Positions 15,949 through 17,979 of a stretch of 17,979 nucleotides of DNA are shown here, one piece after another. Made by a program: the position numbers and the translations under genes. This stretch comes from Bacillota bacterium (GTDB lineage Bacteria > Bacillota > Clostridia > Lachnospirales > Lachnospiraceae), in contig JAEWPN010000150.1 in assembly GCA_023399455.1 (NCBI GenBank), positions 1 to 17,979 on the forward strand, given 5' to 3'. Each line of letters starts with the position of its first letter. The stretch's first letter is position 1. The notes under the pieces were generated by a model. The model made no database searches. It had not been told where the DNA came from and saw only the letters and a list, made by a program, of their open reading frames with translations.

Positions 15949-17124
15949 TTATTCAGCTAACTGATCAGCTGTGTAGTATCCCCCGTCAACAATAATTTCC
16001 TCATAGTTGCCGGAATCAACCGCTACCGGTGTGCAAAGATAAGAAGGAACTACGAGCTTGTTGTTATTGTACTGCTCGGTATCGTTGATTTCAGGCTCAG
16101 AACCCTCCAAAACTGCCTGAACCATCGTTACGCACTTTTCAGCGAGGAGACGTGTATCCTTGTAAATGGACATTGTCTGATATCCGCTGATGATGTTCTT
16201 AACTGCCATAAGCTCTGCATCCTGTCCGGTGATGAGCGGCCAGCCTTCACCTAAGGTGTAGCCAGCGCCCTCAAGAGCTGCTTTAATACCGTATGCGAAC
16301 CCGTCGAATGCCGAGCAGGCGATATCGAGTTTATCATCCGCATAGAAACCGGTTAAATAATTCTCACAATTCTGCTGAGCTGTTTCCTGAGACCATCTTA
16401 AGATACATGTATCTTCAAAGGAAGTCCTCCCGGATTTACATACGAGCGTACCGTCATCGAGGTAAGGCTGCAGCACTTCCATAACTCCGTTATATAACAT
16501 TACTGCATTATTATCATCAGGAGAACCCATAAAGAATTCGATGGTATAGGATTCACCTGCTGCCTTAGCCGCCGGTAAATCTTTGCTTTCTTCGATATAT
16601 TTACCGATCGCAGTGCCTACGCCCTTATTGTCGAAGGTCGCGTAGTAAGAAACTGCATCCGTGTCCATAAGCAGACGGTCATATGCGATGATCGGAATGC
16701 CTGCCGCTTTAGCTTGTTCTTCAACGTTAACGAGTGCCTGAGAGTCGATAGATGCGATTACGAGGCAGTTTACACCGCCGGCAATCATATTCTCAATCTG
16801 AGAAACCTGAGCCTGAACATCATCTTCCGCATACTGAAGATCAACCTCATATCCAAGTGCCTCCAACTGACTCTTCATGTTCGCGCCGTCGTTGATCCAT
16901 CTTTCGGATGACTGGGTAGGCATTGCTACACCTACTTTTTTGCCGGCGCCTGACGCTGCTGTATCTGCTGCCGGTTCTGTTGTATCCTCTGCAGGAGCTG
17001 CCGTATCTTCTGTAGTCTCTGTCACTGCCGGAGTCTCCGTTGTTGCAGCTGTGCTTCCACAGCCCGCTAACAGAGTTGCTGCCATAGCTACGCTAATGAT
17101 GGCACTTAAGAGTTTTCTTTTCAT
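15949..17124 (-). CDS. chvE: Multiple-monosaccharide-binding lipoprotein, ChvE-like
   Basis: This 391-residue extracytoplasmic lipoprotein binds an aldose and delivers it to the MmsA/MmsB importer. It has a signal sequence with lipobox LAGC (Cys22) and a Thr/Ala/Glu-rich linker to about residue 60. The mature domain has [78 protein letters not shown] and a C-terminal [11 protein letters not shown]. These match, block by block from memory, Agrobacterium ChvE, which binds arabinose, galactose, glucose, xylose and fucose. I place the start at ATG 17124 because GGGAGG precedes it by about 7 nt and it begins a canonical signal peptide. An in-frame ATG at 17154 would put ten residues (MYYYSKGGKS) before it. 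First gene of module 1. Confidence 0.93.
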   Translation of the reverse strand: MKRKLLSAIISVAMAATLLAGCGSTAATTETPAVTETTEDTAAPAEDTTEPAADTAASGAGKKVGVAMPTQSSERWINDGANMKSQLEALGYEVDLQYAEDDVQAQVSQIENMIAGGVNCLVIASIDSQALVNVEEQAKAAGIPIIAYDRLLMDTDAVSYYATFDNKGVGTAIGKYIEESKDLPAAKAAGESYTIEFFMGSPDDNNAVMLYNGVMEVLQPYLDDGTLVCKSGRTSFEDTCILRWSQETAQQNCENYLTGFYADDKLDIACSAFDGFAYGIKAALEGAGYTLGEGWPLITGQDAELMAVKNIISGYQTMSIYKDTRLLAEKCVTMVQAVLEGSEPEINDTEQYNNNKLVVPSYLCTPVAVDSGNYEEIIVDGGYYTADQLAE

Positions 17125-17161
17125 ACTTTTTCCTCCCTTGGAATAATAGTACATCGGATTA

Positions 17162-17212
17162 ATTTGTGCTTACAAGACGTGCAATTATTTGTATGACATT
17201 GTACGGAAATTA
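17162..17212. promoter_or_regulatory. Candidate AraR operators at the chvE promoter
   Basis: ATTTGTGCTTACAAGA (17162-17177) matches 12 of 16 positions of the B. subtilis AraR box consensus ATTTGTACGTACAAAT as I recall it. A second half-site, ATTTGTAT, starts at 17187. CATTGTACGGAAAT (17197-17210) overlaps the -10 hexamer. Multiple sites over and just downstream of a promoter fit repression by the operon's own AraR-like protein. The consensus is from memory and clostridial AraR sites vary. Confidence 0.5.
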
Positions 17213-17226
17213 AAAGAATACTCCAA
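17198..17226 (-). promoter_or_regulatory. Candidate sigma-A promoter of the chvE-mmsA-mmsB-araR operon
   Basis: On the minus strand TTGGAG (17226-17221, 3/6) lies exactly 17 nt upstream of TACAAT (17203-17198, 5/6). Transcription would start near 17190, leaving a leader of about 65 nt to the ATG at 17124. The weak -35 lowers confidence. Confidence 0.5.
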
Positions 17227-17499
17227 TTCCGTTTTTACATGAGGACTTGTCATAAAACAATATTTATTGTGCATTTTGCTACATTTTGTAACTTTTTGTA
17301 GGTTTATTTTACATAAATTAATTCCTACACCCATCTTGTATTTATATATTATGCTTCGTTTTTCTTTTTGTCAACAAGCTTTCATATCTTTTATGCACAA
17401 ATACGATGCAACTTTTTATATTTGTATATATACAACTATTATTCCTTAATCGCGGGCGTAATTATATGAGTATGCCGCGGAGTCACAGCCATTTATCCT
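17227..17499. other. AT-rich intergenic region with two palindromes, no gene seen
   Basis: This stretch upstream of the chvE promoter has no credible coding frame. It contains ACAATATTTATTGT (17257-17270; 6-bp arms) and the perfect 14-bp palindrome TTGTATATATACAA (17422-17435), whose TTTGTAT half resembles the AraR-like half-sites near the promoter. Near 17443-17479 is an imperfect GC-rich inverted repeat (CGCGG/CCGCG with a loop of about 20 nt) without a T run. It may be a weak terminator of the small membrane-protein gene. Confidence 0.5.
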
Positions 17500-17868
17500 C
17501 TATTCATTTCTTTCTTCTTCATCCGCAGATTCATCAGAGTTTGCCGGGTATTCCGGGGCATCATCCATACTGTCTGTATCCATAGCTCCGCCCACATATC
17601 TTCCGGTAGACAGTGCGCGGAGTGAATGTACAATTAAGAATACAGCAATAATGCTGAATGCGACCATTGCTATAATAAAGAATACCAGTTCTGTTCCCGC
17701 ATATTTTTCATTTACGCCCTTAAGAGAATATACGATATAAACTAAATAGGCGGCAACCAACAGGCGAATCGTCAATGAAAGCCTTGTGGGCAAATAGCCC
17801 CCTTTCTTCTTCCCCTCGTATCCTTCTTTATTTGTGCTTACTTCTTTGTTTTCATTCCTGTCACTCAT
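17500..17868 (-). CDS. Small two-helix membrane protein of unknown function
   Basis: I do not recognise this family. From the ATG at 17868 it is 122 residues: a hydrophilic, Lys/Glu/Asn-rich N-terminus (1-28), a TM helix (about 30-47), a short loop (SLKGVNEKYAGTE), a second TM helix (about 58-82) and a strongly acidic C-terminal tail (DTDSMDDAPEYPANSDESAD and on). Both tails are predicted cytoplasmic from the basic residues flanking the helices. The start is chosen because GGAGG lies 10 nt upstream. A longer frame opening at a TTG at 17922 would add 18 residues of low-complexity Ser/Glu/Lys with no ribosome binding site. It is separated from the sugar operon by about 375 nt and is probably unrelated to it. 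Confidence 0.75.
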   Translation of the reverse strand: MSDRNENKEVSTNKEGYEGKKKGGYLPTRLSLTIRLLVAAYLVYIVYSLKGVNEKYAGTELVFFIIAMVAFSIIAVFLIVHSLRALSTGRYVGGAMDTDSMDDAPEYPANSDESADEEERNE

Positions 17869-17979
17869 TTGACTTATTCCTCCGTCTCTTTTATAGCTTT
17901 CACTTTCACTTTTTTTGTACAATTCTGTTACTTTTTACGGTGAAAACTTCGTTTCCATTGTTATTTATGTGTATCATAA

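Overview
The window is about 18 kb from a Gram-positive, Clostridia-type genome, most likely Lachnospiraceae. This rests on lipoprotein binding proteins with Ala/Glu/Thr-rich linkers, YesM/YesN-type two-component proteins, a split transketolase, AGGAGG ribosome binding sites and AT-rich intergenic DNA. The family assignment is inference. Every gene I accept is on the minus strand, so transcription runs from high to low coordinates. I see no rRNA, tRNA, CRISPR array, phage gene or transposase.

The region is two parallel carbohydrate-uptake modules followed by central sugar metabolism. In transcription order: (a) 17868-17500, a small two-helix membrane protein of unknown function. (b) 17124-11988, module 1: a ChvE-type monosaccharide-binding lipoprotein, its double ATPase (MmsA/GguA), its permease (MmsB/GguB) and an AraR-type GntR-LacI repressor. 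It has a promoter with candidate AraR sites at the front and a good intrinsic terminator at the end. (c) 11794-1498, module 2: a chemoreceptor, a YesN-type response regulator and a YesM-type sensor kinase in a tight cluster, then a YtfQ-type furanose-binding lipoprotein, the YtfR ATPase and the YtfT and YjfF permeases, ending at a strong hairpin terminator. (d) 1270-1, the two halves of a split transketolase, the second cut by the window edge.

The likely logic is that module 1 imports aldoses such as L-arabinose, D-xylose or D-galactose under AraR-like control. Module 2 detects a sugar through the chemoreceptor and two-component pair and imports a furanose or pentose. The transketolase joins pentose phosphates to glycolysis. 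No kinase, isomerase or glycosidase is present to fix the substrate.

The most unusual structures are non-coding. One is a 292-bp element between ytfQ and ytfR that is a near-complete long inverted repeat bounded by TA dinucleotides (a MITE candidate). Another is a 9-bp hairpin sitting exactly between the Shine-Dalgarno and the GTG start of the araR-like gene, so that folding restores an 8-nt spacing. A third is a perfect 17-bp AT-rich palindrome, with repeated GTTC motifs, upstream of ytfQ. In both modules the binding-protein gene is followed by a strong hairpin before the ATPase gene.
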